Shown here in pieces: positions 20,901-32,520 of a DNA stretch of 64,000 bases. Location: the NCBI GenBank assembly GCA_019671005.1, contig JAGYYJ010002271.1, forward strand, positions 1-64,000, read 5' to 3'. A program made the position numbers and the translations under genes. Origin of the DNA: Hibiscus mutabilis (lineage: Eukaryota; Streptophyta; Magnoliopsida; Malvales; Malvaceae). Each line of letters opens with the position of its first letter. The stretch's first letter is position 1. Below the pieces are notes generated by a model, which worked only from the letters and a program-made list of their open reading frames with translations, was not told the origin of the DNA and searched no databases.

Positions 20901-21677
20901 TGGTCGACTTTGCTTTCTCTGGTATTAATGACGCTGGACATCTCGAGGATCGATTTTAAAATTGATGCATCTATATGCAAAACGTGTCTTAAATGCAAAA
21001 TGATTTATGTGAATGCAATGCAAAATTAAGATTGTGATGATGTTGTGTAATGATGCAAATGAAATTGATGTGATGAAAATGAAAATAAAACGAGGTAGTA
21101 TCAAATAAAATTATTAAATAAAAAAATGATAAATATGACAAAAATGGAGTAATTAAAAAATTGTACATAGACAAGAAATAAGGCACCAGAGCCTAAATAG
21201 GGTGACCATTAATCGGGCAGAGTTTCACATGGCTCTAAAGGGTTGGCTCCTACGGCTCACTATATGCAGTTTTGGTGCTAAGAGGTACCCGAATTGTCCT
21301 TGTTGTCCTCTACTAAGAGTAGCAAGGCCCCCGGTCATCACCCATTATAGGCTCATTTCAACCGGGTGCAATTCAGGGGAACCCATTCGCTTATGCCTGT
21401 ACGAAGGAACGATATCCTTACGAAAGCATAAGGTACTTTATCCCCGAAGGTACTTGCTAGGCCTACACGGAGGAACGATATCCTTACGAAAGCATTAGCG
21501 TTTTCCCCCACTTAAAAGGACGAGTTTATATGCCAAATTTTAAATGCGTTAAAATAAACGCACAATTATAACCGAATGTTACTTTAATAGTCACTTTAAT
21601 CTGAAACTTCCGATATTAGTAAAGCTGTAATCATTTAAAAAGCTCGACTCTCTTATTTTTTTGAAAAAACAAAAATA

Positions 21678-21695
21678 TCCCTAGCGGAGTCGCCA
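21678..21695 (-). other. Primer-binding site matching tRNA-Arg
   Basis: RNA-sense TGGCGACTCCGCTAGGGA pairs with a tRNA 3' end of the type CCCAGCGGAGTCG-CCA, found in plant tRNA-Arg (recalled family knowledge). It fixes the element's direction and its likely lineage. Confidence 0.75.
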
Positions 21696-21697
21696 TA

Positions 21698-23684
21698 TGT
21701 AGCGATGTCCCTCTCGCTAAAAAGATGTGGTTTTTATTTGTTTGTTTTGTTTTATTATGAAAATAATATCTTCCGCGTGGGATTTTAGAAAAACCGTGTT
21801 TTATTTAAAAATGGAGTCGCCACCGGCCACTCAAGGTGGAGCGGACACCGTAAAAACCAGAGATTTTAAAATGTCAGGTTCAGGAGTCGGTTACGGATGG
21901 AGAGGGATTAGCAACCCCACACAGCCCAAAATTGGTAATTTAATAATTACCGCTTTATTAATATTGGACTTTCCGGATTAAAGTGACGATTAAATTAAAA
22001 TTTGGTTATAAGTGCGAGTAGATTTTAAAGGCCCTGTTATTCGGGAGTAAACGCCCAACCACTACCACTACGCCTGATACTGGCCCCGTTTACGCTCGAA
22101 TAAAAGGGCACCGCATTGACAATTTATATCTGAAATACAACTTAAAACATAGCAAACATGAATAAATATAATGCGATAAAAATATAAATAAATAAGAGCA
22201 TAATAAAATATCAATCTAACATAAAAACTAATAATGGCAATAATAATAATAATAATTAATAATGCATGATTAAATCATAAAACCACATGAAACTTATTAA
22301 AAATACATGGAATAACATGAAATTAAATATCAAGGGCTAGAATGCATTATAATTAAATTACAAGCAAGAAATAACATGAAATGGGACTAAAATGCATAGA
22401 TTAATTATTTTTATGGCATGAAATTATATGAAATGGGCTAAAATAAGACAGATGCGAAATATAAGGACACAAATGTAAACCAACAGAAATACTATGCTGG
22501 AAATTATAACATATAATACAGTGATCAAATTGAAATGATATATAAATTGAAGGCTAAAATCATGACCATACTAGACGCGCATAAAACGTATAAGGACTAA
22601 ACAAAGAATTATACTAGAACCGAAACGAAAACGGGGAAGAAGGGAATGGACCATATTTGTAATTATACCCTTAACCTAAAAACGCGGATCCTCCCCTCAG
22701 GTCGGGTCACCGCGCGGGTTGGAGTGCCAATACGGCATCGTTTTGTTCTTACCGATTAAAACAAAAGGATTTCCATTTTATTTCATTTCAAAACGTATAA
22801 ACCAAAAAAACCTAAACTAATTCATCCTCTTTTTTCATTATCCAGCCCCAGACGACGGCAGCCACCCTTCTTGCTCCCGACGGACCGGCCACCGGCACAG
22901 TGGCCTCACGGCGGTGGAGCAACAAACGGCGGTAGCAGGTAAGCGTCGAACTTCCCTTTTTTTTGTTTCGAATGAAAACCTAAAGAAGACTTAAATTTCA
23001 AACTAAAAAAGAAGATTTCTAATTTGTACCTTGAAAAAAAATTATTGATTTGAAAGCCTTTTTTCTTTTACATATTCTTTTTGATCTGAAATTCCCCCCC
23101 ATTTTCTCTCCCTTTTTTTACCAAAAAACTCTCTCACTCTCTGATTTTTTCTTTGAACTCAACCCCTTTTATTTTCATTTCGGTTTCTTTTTATAACCGA
23201 TCTCCACACACTAAATCTTCTTTTCTTTCTTATTTGTTGCTGCAGGTTTGATGAAGGGTAGATGGCCGGGATTTGAGGGTGGCAGGGCATGGGGCATTAG
23301 GGATGAAGCATGGGTGGCAGGGCATGGGTGGTAGGGCATGGGGTAGAGCATGGGATGACAGAGGGTTTATGTTGGATTTAGGGATTAGGGTTGTTTTATA
23401 AATTCAAGGCCAATTAATTTTGGGGCTTTTGGGATTTAGTTTGGTTTAATTTAGGGGTTGAAAGGGGGTCGCCGGAGATGGACGACGACGACAGTAGCTC
23501 GACGGCGGCAGCAGTGGAGGAGAGTGGCAGTGTCGGCAGTGGAGGGTATAAGGGTTAGGGTTAGGTCAATTAGAGTAAAGGGCATTTTGGTAATTTCGGA
23601 TTTGGGTCGGGTTAGGTCATGGATCCGAGTTTGGGTACTGGTTGGTTAGTGGGTAAATGGGTTCGGGTGAAATAGGTTATTACA
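21698..23684 (-). repeat. 5' LTR of the Ogre-like derivative (1.99 kb)
   Basis: The better preserved LTR copy, bounded by TGTAGCGATGTCC and TTATTACA. A decamer GGAGTCGCCA (21813-21822), the complement of the first ten primer-site bases, lies inside it. Its right part carries about 100 bp more of GGGTGGCAGGGCATGGG-type repeats (near 23275-23350) than the left LTR. Confidence 0.9.
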
Positions 23685-23689
23685 GCTTC

Positions 23690-24107
23690 CATGTTAATCA
23701 TTATTAAATCATAGCACATTCCAAAAAGCGATTGTTTTCCAAATAGTAATTGTAGTATTGGTACCACTATATTGTGGTACAGGTATTGTTTGAAATTGTG
23801 ATACCTTGTGATAGTATAGAGGTGATAAATTGATCTAAATTTGTTCGGGTTTATTTTGATTTAATTAAAATTTGAGTTAATTTTAGTTTGATTTAGATTA
23901 TTTTAGGTCTTAGATGTTTGGTTTGATTTTAAATTTCCAGTCAAGTTTGTTAGTTCACGATAAATGCAACACGACTACGAATGTGGTCGTAGCTGCTGGG
24001 CTCCATATCACCCAACACAACGCAGACTCCCGGTCGTTAGCTCAACACAACGCAGAAATGAAGGAGTTCCAAGAAACGACATCTCTGTCAGTGGGGAATT
24101 CTTTCAA
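23690..24107. other. Intergenic, no gene recognised
   Basis: The patch at 23960-24120 is less AT-rich and has a 70-codon open frame without a known domain. A short direct repeat CAACACAACGCAGA occurs twice within it (about 24013 and 24044). Confidence 0.4.
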
Positions 24108-26438
24108 GGGTAAAATGCACGGATGATCACCCAACAATCACTCTTTTTCTGTTTTGGTCACCCAACTAATTTTTTTATATTAAAATCATCCTTAACTTTT
24201 ATTTTCGTTATTGTTTTGGTCACCAATCGTTAAAAAATTAACAGAAATGATGACGTGTTATGAGATAATATCACTTTTATTCTAAAATTTATACTTTTTA
24301 TTAACTAGATCAAAAATTTAAAATAAGTCATTAAATATATGAGTCAAACCCCAATTTTTTTTCTTATTATCGTTTCTCTTCTTTACCAATTCTCTTCCTA
24401 AAGCTCTTTTTGCAATATCGGCAGCGACTTGTTAATAAGAGTGGGTTTTTAGAATCTAGGTTTTCAAGATAGAGATTGCTAATTAGTCTTCCTTGCTAAT
24501 ATTTTGATGTTAGTGGGAGGCTAAATTTTTTCTCTTTTTAAGAGGATTTTAAGTGTCGATCCATGTAGGATCTATCTTGGAGGTAATGTTCATTTCCCTT
24601 GTTCAAAAATATATGGTCCAATTAATTCGACCCGACTACCCGAACGTAAATAATTGGGTATTTATCTAAATTTTTTTGTCCCAGTTGGATATCAGGCCCG
24701 CCATTTTTTGAGCCCAGGTCAAAATATTAGGAATTTTCGAGTACTCGGTTTATCTGGGTACCAAATATATTTAAAATTAATATTTTTTATATTTAATATA
24801 TATATTAAACTAATAAAAAATCTTAATTTTTTATATTTAATAAATAAATATTTTTGTTTTAAACTAATAAATATATATTTTTATATTAAACAAATAAAAT
24901 ATTTTTATATTTAAAAATATATATTTTTATGTTCGAGTACCCAAGAATCCGGGCCGAGACACAGGCCAACCGTAGTACTACTTGACGATCCGGGTACCCA
25001 AATTTGAAAACCCCTAATTTCCCCTATATTTTGGATTTTATTTTTAAGTAGTTTAGGGTTTCAGATTATTTTTGTGTGTATTGTTATTAGGGGTGGGAAT
25101 CGGGCAAGGCGTGGACGTTTTTTGCATTTCCTACTTTGTTCCCAACACTTATGGTTACGGTTTCTGAGAATTCTCATTAAATACTTTGAGAATTTTTTCG
25201 TCCCCATTACTTTCCCGCGTCGATCCCCACAGTTTTCGGGGAATCCCTATCCCAAAAAATAAACTGAAGTACTATTTTGGTGACCAAAATAAATGGTCAA
25301 TTCATTTCAAAATATAAAGTTTGGATACTTCGATTGGAAGCAATTACGAGATAATGAAGATTGAAAGGTTGTTGTGTTGGAGAAGATTTAGACGATGATT
25401 TTAGCTTATATCTAACAACTAAGATAGAAACATGTTGAAAAACTTAAGTGTGACTTGATTTGAGAGAATATATATATATATATATTTTATTAAGATATAT
25501 ATATTAGGGATATATTATATATAGTTAAATAAGTTTTTTTTTTTGAAAATCTTGTAAAATACAGGATTGTTGCGGATATTTTTTGGGATCTCCACTGTTA
25601 TTTATACGGTTACAATTCGATTATTCTTATGGTTCGGATATAACAATCTCCGTCCCTATTTCTATTTGAGCTTAGGTGATAAAACTTTTCACGTCCCTAT
25701 CCTTGTGAGTGAAAATTTCGGTTATTCTCTATCCCTGTCGGTTTGGTCCCACAGTTTTTGGATATTCCTCACCCAATTTTCACCCCTAATTTGTTATGCA
25801 TTAAGATTTTTCTGGTTTAGTTTTTTCCTCTTTTGCTGACAAGGATAATCGTCCTTTCAGGAACAAGTCAAGACTAATACTCAAGTTTCCACATTCCACC
25901 AAAAGTATCTCAATGTTATTGGTCATTTTGTCGAAACACCATAAATCATTTTTCTTATAATGTTTTTCTTCAAACTCGTTTCTACTTCGAGCTAAGTGAC
26001 AATAGCTGATATTTTTGTTACTTACCTGCACTAGAGTTTATCGTTAAGCTTTTGGAAGTTCGAAGATTGACAATAGATGTATTTTTTTAGAACTGATAGG
26101 GGTAAGTCAAAGGGAAGAGCATTATGTGGTGATTTGAGAAAGGTAAGAGGGTGATAGTTGACGAAAAGAACTGAAGAAAAGAAGAAGAAAATCTGTAGAA
26201 AGAAAAAAAATGAAATGAAAAATTTGGTGTTTGACTTATATATTTGATGATTTATTTTAAATTAGGATCTAATTAATAGAAAATGTATAAATTTTAAGAC
26301 TAAAACTGTTATTATCCCATGACATGTACCAAAGCAATAACGAAACGAAACGTTAGTGAATATTTTAAAAAAAAAATTAGTTAAATGATCAAAACAAAAA
26401 ACAATTGATAGTTGGGTGACCAGCCGTGTAGTTTACCC
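24108..26438. mobile_element. Mutator-like TIR element (2.3 kb) carrying a nested hAT-like element
   Basis: Ends are inverted copies: GGGTAAAATGCACGGATGAT on the left against GGGTAAACTACACGGCTGGT read inward from the right, both followed by CACCCAAC. The similarity runs for roughly 190 bp per arm (GTTATTG(T/C)TTTGG, AAAATTTATAC). The flanking 9-mers TTCTTTCAA and TTCTTGGGC agree only in the first five bases, so target duplication is not proven. There is no transposase. Confidence 0.7.
25088..25788. mobile_element. hAT-like non-autonomous element
   Basis: Termini TAGGGGTGGGAATCGGGC and, from the other side, TAGGGGTGAAAATTGGG match the usual TAGGGGTG start of plant hAT-type MITEs. The flanks are ATTGTTAT (left) and ATTTGTTAT (right), an 8-bp duplication with one extra T. 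It lies wholly inside the larger TIR element. Confidence 0.65.
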
Positions 26439-29036
26439 TTCTTGGGCTTTCTCTAATTAGAGATCGCACTGCTAATCCATTCCATACACTACGACCCGAA
26501 AAGCCCAAATAGTTTTCTTTTAATATATTCGTAATCCAAATCCTTAAACGGAAGATAATATAACAAAAATAGGCTAAAACTCGTATTAAACATTTGAACC
26601 GAGTTAAGACTCAATCACTCTCTTAAATGTATTTGGGTCTACAAGTCGCTTAATTACAGATTTGATAATAGATAAGTCATTTTCTCTTAAAGTTATAAAC
26701 ATTTCAACCAATTAAAATAATTTTACAAATAAGTCATTAATCGTTAAATAATAGAAGTGACATGATATAATAACAATTTTACTCTTCAAAATTAATACAA
26801 CCTATTAATTTCGTCCTATTTAGTATAATTTAATAAATTTAATCATTCATATTTAAAAAATATATCATTTTAAATATTTCAGGTCAGCCTAAAATTCATG
26901 TGCATCATGCTAGAAAGAAACAAAGGCATATTTAATTAGTGATAGACATTTCTTTGACTTCTGTTGGACCATCTTTAAAAAATATATATTTAAAATTTGG
27001 TGACTATCACCAACCAAGATAAACTTTTGAATAAAATTTTTTTGCCCTTTTTTGAGCGTCCTTACATATGTTTTCTTACTAAAAATTTAGATTTAATGTT
27101 TATGATTAATATTTAGGATTAAGGTTTAGAATTAATGTTTAGAGAATTTAGATAGAGTATATTTTTAAGAATTTAAGATTATAATTTAAAATTTAATTTT
27201 TTAATATTAAGTTATAGAAAAAAACAACGAAATTAAATATAATTTTTTTTTTATTTTAAGCTTCCCACATTACTTTCTTTATCTTTGGGGATAAGCTCTT
27301 TTCCATTTTGAAACGCACTTTCAACAACAACAAAAAAAAAAAAAACAAGGAAACAACTGCAGTCGGCACCACCAGGCGACAATAAATAAAAACTGTCTTA
27401 AAATAAATACACATCAAGAACGTGTTTGGACCTCAAAATGTGATTATATTTTCATGTATAGATTACTTTAGTAATTGTACTCGGATTGTAATTACAGAGA
27501 ATTATGATTCTCCGAGGATGTTTGTCCGGTAAAGTGTAATTTATTTTAATAAGAGTACATTAGTTTTATTACATGAGAAAAAAATTTAAAATTATAGTAA
27601 AAGTTTATAACTCAGGTAAACAAATGTGATCCGGACATATTTTTAAAAGCACGAAAATTAACATCTTTAGATCATAAGTAAAACCATACAAAAAAGGTAA
27701 AAAAATGCTAAATCAAAAGCTCGAAGCATAAAAGATACAAACATCATGAAAGCTAAATGATGAAAGGTAAAACCAACAACAAACAACATTAAAAAAATAC
27801 ACATTACAATAATAATGCACGTTGACAACACGATCATTATCACAACTCAATAACGAACAAGAATGGTGATTGTGAGCTCGTATCCAAGTCCAGTTTGAGG
27901 GTCCAAAATAAAGAGATTACCAGGATAATCAAAAGAACGTCATCTTGATGAGGTCGTGGCGACATCAAATCCAACACTGATAAAAAATTAAATGAAAAAA
28001 GATATAACCAAGCGGCCGATTAAAAAAATATATGTCAAAAGATAGATGATACGTTATAAAAAGTAAAGAAAAGTGTGTCACAAAGGCAAAATTATTGAAT
28101 TTAAAAGCTAGAAAATAAAGAATAAAACAAAAGAAAAAAAATTTATCGGCGATCGACAACATCAAAACTGGTGCTATCTCCAGCCACATAAAGATGAAAG
28201 AATTTTATAAATAGTAAAAAAAATATGTATAGTAAAAATTATCCTAAATATTTGTTACTAATACTAATCAACAAATTACCAGTTTAGTGATAAGATCTAA
28301 TGTGGGCTTCAATTCTATGGAACTTGTCCAAGGTTTATGTGAAAACCCTTCACTTCCCTTCCCAAATAGTTGTAGAGTTTTTAATGTTTGTTTTTAAACC
28401 TCTTTTATCTATCAAAATTTATAAAGGAAAAATTATATCCTTTTGTTTTATTTCTACACATATCATAATTTTATTGGTAACAAAAATAATTGTAATCTAA
28501 AATTTTAACAAAACACTTAGATATATATATGATGAAATCAAAAATGTGTGTCAAGGATGAAATAAAAAATAAAAGCTTGGGGAGTGAAAGCTAAGGAGCC
28601 AAGGCCTTGCCTATCCCCTTAGCTTCATTCTTACATATATATAATTATACATTACACATGTTGTGTAGATTATATAAACCTTTTTGTTTTAAGTAATTTA
28701 AAATTTAGAGATTTAATTTGTATGATTTACTATTTAAATTTTAAAGTTAAGAATTTAAATTTAAATTTTTAAAAAGTAAATATGCATATTTGTGTATTTT
28801 GTACACACCATATATATATATATATAATATTACTCATATAATCTATTTTCCGTTAGGTTGATAGATTTTATTCGTGAAAATTAATACCCGTAAAAGGTAA
28901 ACAAAATGGTAATGAACTCTTTTAACTGCATAAACTGAATAAGAATTTATATTTAAATGAATAAGATTTGATATTTTTTATTTCATTTATAAAATTAAGT
29001 TTTTCCTATCTATATATCAAATAATAACAATTTCAT
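26439..29036. other. AT-rich intergenic DNA, no gene seen
   Basis: No exon-like stretch on either strand. An AT microsatellite lies near 28810-28826 and a compact hairpin at 28585-28626. Confidence 0.5.
28585..28626. repeat. Short hairpin (foldback)
   Basis: TGAAAGCTAAGG pairs with CCTTAGCTTCA across a loop that itself contains the palindrome CAAGGCCTTG. It sits alone in AT-rich DNA. Confidence 0.5.
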
Positions 29037-29385
29037 CGACGGAGCAAGGATCAGATGTTGGGAGGGGGTCGTATTATTGAAGTTAAAATATACGGGTTTA
29101 TGAAGTATTAAAGCTTAAAATTGAGTGAAAATGTCTAATTTATCTAATATTTAAATTTATAAGGACTTAAATTATTATTAGGCCGAAAAATAAAGGGACC
29201 AAATTAAATTTTTTAGAGGATTTAATTAAAAATATTAAAAAAAAATAAATTTTAATATAAATTTTTAAAAATTTGAGGGGGCAAATTAAAATTTATAGAT
29301 AATTTAAAAGGTCTATCATGAAAATTTTAAATTGTTGGAGGGGTCAAGGCCCCCATTGGGCCCTCATCACCCTCCACCAATTAAT
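29037..29385. repeat. Interspersed repeat (GGAG...GAGGGG(C/T)) family
   Basis: It starts ACGGAGCAAGGATCAG and ends GAGGGGTCAAGGCCCCC. A second, shorter relative lies at about 31314-31495 (GACGGAGTTAAGATTA ... GAGGGGCAACAGCC). Both are non-coding; superfamily unknown. Confidence 0.4.
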
Positions 29386-29419
29386 ATATTTATTGTGAAA
29401 TGAGATATTATTCTCTTAC

Positions 29420-30320
29420 ACCATGTAAAAATTAAAAATTTTACACTTTTTTGGACTGTTAGATGAAGGTAAATGGATGACTGAGATTAACACTAAGAAA
29501 TGAGAAGATTATCACAAAAAATAAAAATAATCTTAGCTATTTATTTACCTTCATTCAATGAATCAAAAAAGGAAAATTCTACAATGCTCGACGAACACCG
29601 TTGAACATCACTATCGTTAAACACTATTGAACACCATTAAATTAATTAATAAATATTAGAAATCTTAAGGACTCAACATATAATTATAAATTATTTAAAA
29701 TAAAATATTAATTAAATTATTTTTTATTCTTTTAAAAAATAGTTAGATTTAATACCAATCCCTAATTAGATCAAACCCTAAGTCATAAACTCTAAACCAC
29801 AAACCACAACCCCTAAATAAAAAATAATTTAAGCCTATCAAGGCGACTTGCACCACTGGAGAGTTGTATCTAAATCTTGACTTTGGGCAATTCAACGGCT
29901 GATTCTTCATCTTTTAACTCCTCCTATACCCATTTTTTTCTTACCGGTCAAAGGATCAGAATTGCAAGAAAAAAATATGAGGATTGGATTCAATGTGCAA
30001 GTCGCCTTGATAGGCCCAAATTATTTCTTATTTAAACCTTAGGGTTTAAAGTTTAGGATTTAAGGTTTTAGGGATTATATTTGATCCAATTATCTTTTAA
30101 AAAATTAAAAAAATATTATATATATGAAAAATAATTTAATTAATATTTTATTTTAAATAACTTATAATTATATATATTAAGTCATTGGGATTTTTAATCT
30201 TCATTAATCAATTTAATGATGTTCAGCGGTGTTCAACGTTAGTGATGTTCAACGGTGTTCGTCGAGCGTGGTAGACTCATCCTTCAAAAGAATATAAAAA
30301 TAAATTGAATTTTACACCGC
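29420..30320. mobile_element. Older TIR element split by a Mutator-like insertion
   Basis: Sequence outside the 29571-30282 element is itself inverted: TGTAAAAATTAAAAATTT and GATGAAGGTAAATGG on the left, and, read from the right, GGTGTAAAATTCAATTT with GAATGAAGGTAAAT. Removing the inner element restores a short TIR unit. Confidence 0.5.
29571..30282. mobile_element. Mutator-like MITE, long TIRs
   Basis: A 712-bp element with inverted arms of about 260-290 bp sharing GCTCGACGAACACCGTTGAA, then CATCACT and TTATTTAAAATAAAATATTA, and CCTATCAAGGCGACTTGCAC near the centre. Flanking 9-mers ATCAAAAAA and TTCAAAAGA match at 7 of 9 positions, fitting an aged 9-bp duplication. Non-coding centre. Confidence 0.8.
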
Positions 30321-30394
30321 ATAAACGAATTCTAACTCGAAATGAATTGACCCAGGTTTACTACTGTTTTGTGAAATCAATCACATTAACAGTC

Positions 30395-30700
30395 TAGGGG
30401 TGTGCAAAAATATCTGATAAGACTGATCCGATTACCTGTTGATCAGATTTGAAAATTTGAATATTCGATTCAATTTTTATTTTTGGATCTAATCCAATCC
30501 GATTTTTAATTTTTCGGATTGGATACGAATCACAATATTTCAAGTTTCAGATTATTCGAAAATTCAAAATTTCATGAATATGATTCTTGTTATATTTAGC
30601 AACTTAATACTTGTTATATCCGAAAATCAAAATGTTCATAGATGCGAATCTTGTTTTATTTAGCAATGAGTTGGTCTAATGAGATGTGGTACTAGATTCT
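30395..30700 (+). repeat. hAT-like element end (one-sided)
   Basis: It begins TAGGGGTGTGCAAAAATATC, a common terminus of plant hAT-type elements, and continues with repeated ATCCGAT words. No matching right end was found, so it is taken as a fragment. Confidence 0.4.
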
Positions 30701-31187
30701 TTAAATAGATTTAGATGTTTGAATTAAATTAAGAGAATCACTCTATAATAAACCTTCATAGTAACCGATTTGTCCGTTTATTTTATTATACTTACCCATT
30801 CACTCAAGCCATGGAAGGACAAGAGCCCTCTCCTCCCCTAAAAAACAATAGAGCCATGGAAGGCATGTATGTTACAAGTGCTCATATCTTACCTATGGTT
30901 GATATGCATGCCAGAAATGTAGCAGAGAAGATATCAAAGAAAGACCAAATTTGATTGGAAATCCTTTTGGTAAAGTGGCAGATCTCTTGTTTTCATCAAA
31001 TTTTCCATATCAAACATAATGGAGAATCATTCATTTGAAGACCATTTATCACATTAACTGGTTAATCCCCTCTAGACATTATTAATAAAAAAAACCCATT
31101 TCTTTGTCATGGTACTTATTTAAAATATTTGAAAAATGGGGGAATGTTATTGTTTGACATTCAAGTTTGAAGTTTGAATTAAGCGCC

Positions 31188-32090
31188 CATGCTTTCAGCA
31201 TAATTAGGGGGAACTATATTGAAGTTTGAACTGGTTAATTGTTTAAAGTTTAAGGTTTATAGTTTTTAGGGTTTAGGTTTAGCATTTATGGTTTAAAGTT
31301 TTTAGGGTTTAGGCAGAGACGGAGTTAAGATTAAACATTTGGAGAGATAAGATTCTATTAAGCCTTTAAATTTAAAAACTGTGAGAGATAAAGGACCTAT
31401 TTGATTAATATTCAAACTAAAAAGGACTTAAAAAATTATTATACCAAAAAAATTTAAGAGGGGCAACAGCCTCTCTCATCCCTTGAATAGTTCCGTTAAA
31501 TAATTTTATTAGATTTAAGGTTTATAATTTATAATTTTTAAAGATTAAATAAATGATATTATTAAATGATCGAGGGAAGATCCTTATCAAATGCTTCTTA
31601 TGAAATGTTAAAAGGAATCCTTTATTTAATTAGTGTTATTAAATGCACATTCTTGTGCCATTGGTTGGACAAAACCTTTTAACTAATAGTAGTTCCCTTC
31701 CATAATGCCAAGAGATTGGAGTAACAACAAAAATCTTCTGTCCTTTTTTATATCTCTATTTATGTCTCTAACATTAAAAAATTAGACCCTACATTCTAGT
31801 CCTAATTTTTAAATCTTAAATTCTAACTTTACACCCTAAAAACTAAACTATATACCATGAACTAATCCTCAAAACTCAAGACTCTAATCCTAAACTCAAA
31901 TCTTATTTTTTTTAATATTGGGTATAAGTAGAGCAAAGAAAAGAGCAGATGATTTCTATTCGGTTCAAGAACAACAAACGAAACAAAGTGCCCATGCTTT
32001 CAGAATAATTGAGGGGGACTATAAGGCATGTTGGGAAAACAAGTTTTAATTAATGGTAGTTCCCTAATGCCAAGAGATTGGAACAACAAC
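31188..32090. repeat. Two pairs of diverged direct repeats
   Basis: GCCCATGCTTTCAG(C/A)ATAATT occurs near 31191 and 31992, and AATGCCAAGAGATTGGA near 31703 and 32069, in the same order and strand. This suggests an old segmental duplication of roughly 100-400 bp. Confidence 0.55.
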
Positions 32091-32449
32091 TACTACTGAA
32101 ACAAGTCATTTCCATGTAATTGCTTTCCTTTACACTTGGAGCATTTCTATAGAGACACAAGTGGCCAAAAGATCATGCAACAATATGGGGGTGGTTGTGG
32201 ATTATCTGGCATATGCCTTGGAAAACAAGTCAAAAGAGATTAAACAAATCCCTGAATTGATAGTGGAAAGGCAAGGGAAAAAAGGAGTGAAAGAGAGAAA
32301 AAGGGTCCCATGGGAGGGTATTGTCTGGTTATGGGTCACATTTGGCCTTGCATGATTTTTCTCTCAAGTGGAAAGCCTCTTTTCATGAACCATGTGGCAG
32401 CAATGGCCGGTGGGTTTGATCGGTTTCTTGAGTGGTGTCTGTTGGTACG

Positions 32450-32520
32450 TGTGCAGATAATCCGATCCCACGTGCGAGGCTCGAGTACCCTCCGGCACGT
32501 GCCGATCACATGTGTAGCAT
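32450..32520. promoter_or_regulatory. G-box cluster (CACGTG) upstream of the NPF gene
   Basis: CACGTG at 32469-32474 and 32496-32501 (inside the 10-bp palindrome GGCACGTGCC), CACATGTG at 32508-32515 and ACGTGTGC just ahead form a tight group about 1.25 kb before the transporter start. Such words bind plant bZIP/bHLH factors. Whether they control this gene is not shown. Confidence 0.45.

Larger units (their letters stand above)
16376..23684 (-). mobile_element. Non-autonomous LTR retroelement, Ogre/Tat-like by its primer site
   Basis: Two direct repeats, 16376-18251 and 21698-23684, both start TGTAG(T/C)GATGTC and end TTATTACA on the plus strand. The interior shows the element runs on the minus strand. 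Next to the right LTR, RNA-sense TGGCGACTCCGCTAGGGA (21678-21695) matches the complement of a plant tRNA-Arg 3' end, two bases from the LTR. Next to the left LTR a purine-rich tract lies in the polypurine position. tRNA-Arg priming is known for Ogre elements; most plant Ty3/gypsy elements use tRNA-Met. The 3.4-kb interior has no gag, protease, RT, RNase H or integrase, so it is a large retrotransposon derivative. Flanking 5-mers are GTTTT (left) and GCTTC (right), compatible with a decayed target duplication. Confidence 0.85.

Noticed and set aside
20300..20998. 232-codon minus-strand frame as a protein gene
   Set aside because: It is low in complexity, matches no family I know, and passes through a 163-bp tandem duplication in two different phases, so it is probably open by chance. 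Reported only as an observation.
32161..32355. 64-codon frame ahead of the nitrate transporter
   Set aside because: No similarity recognised and the distance to the transporter excludes an upstream frame in its leader.
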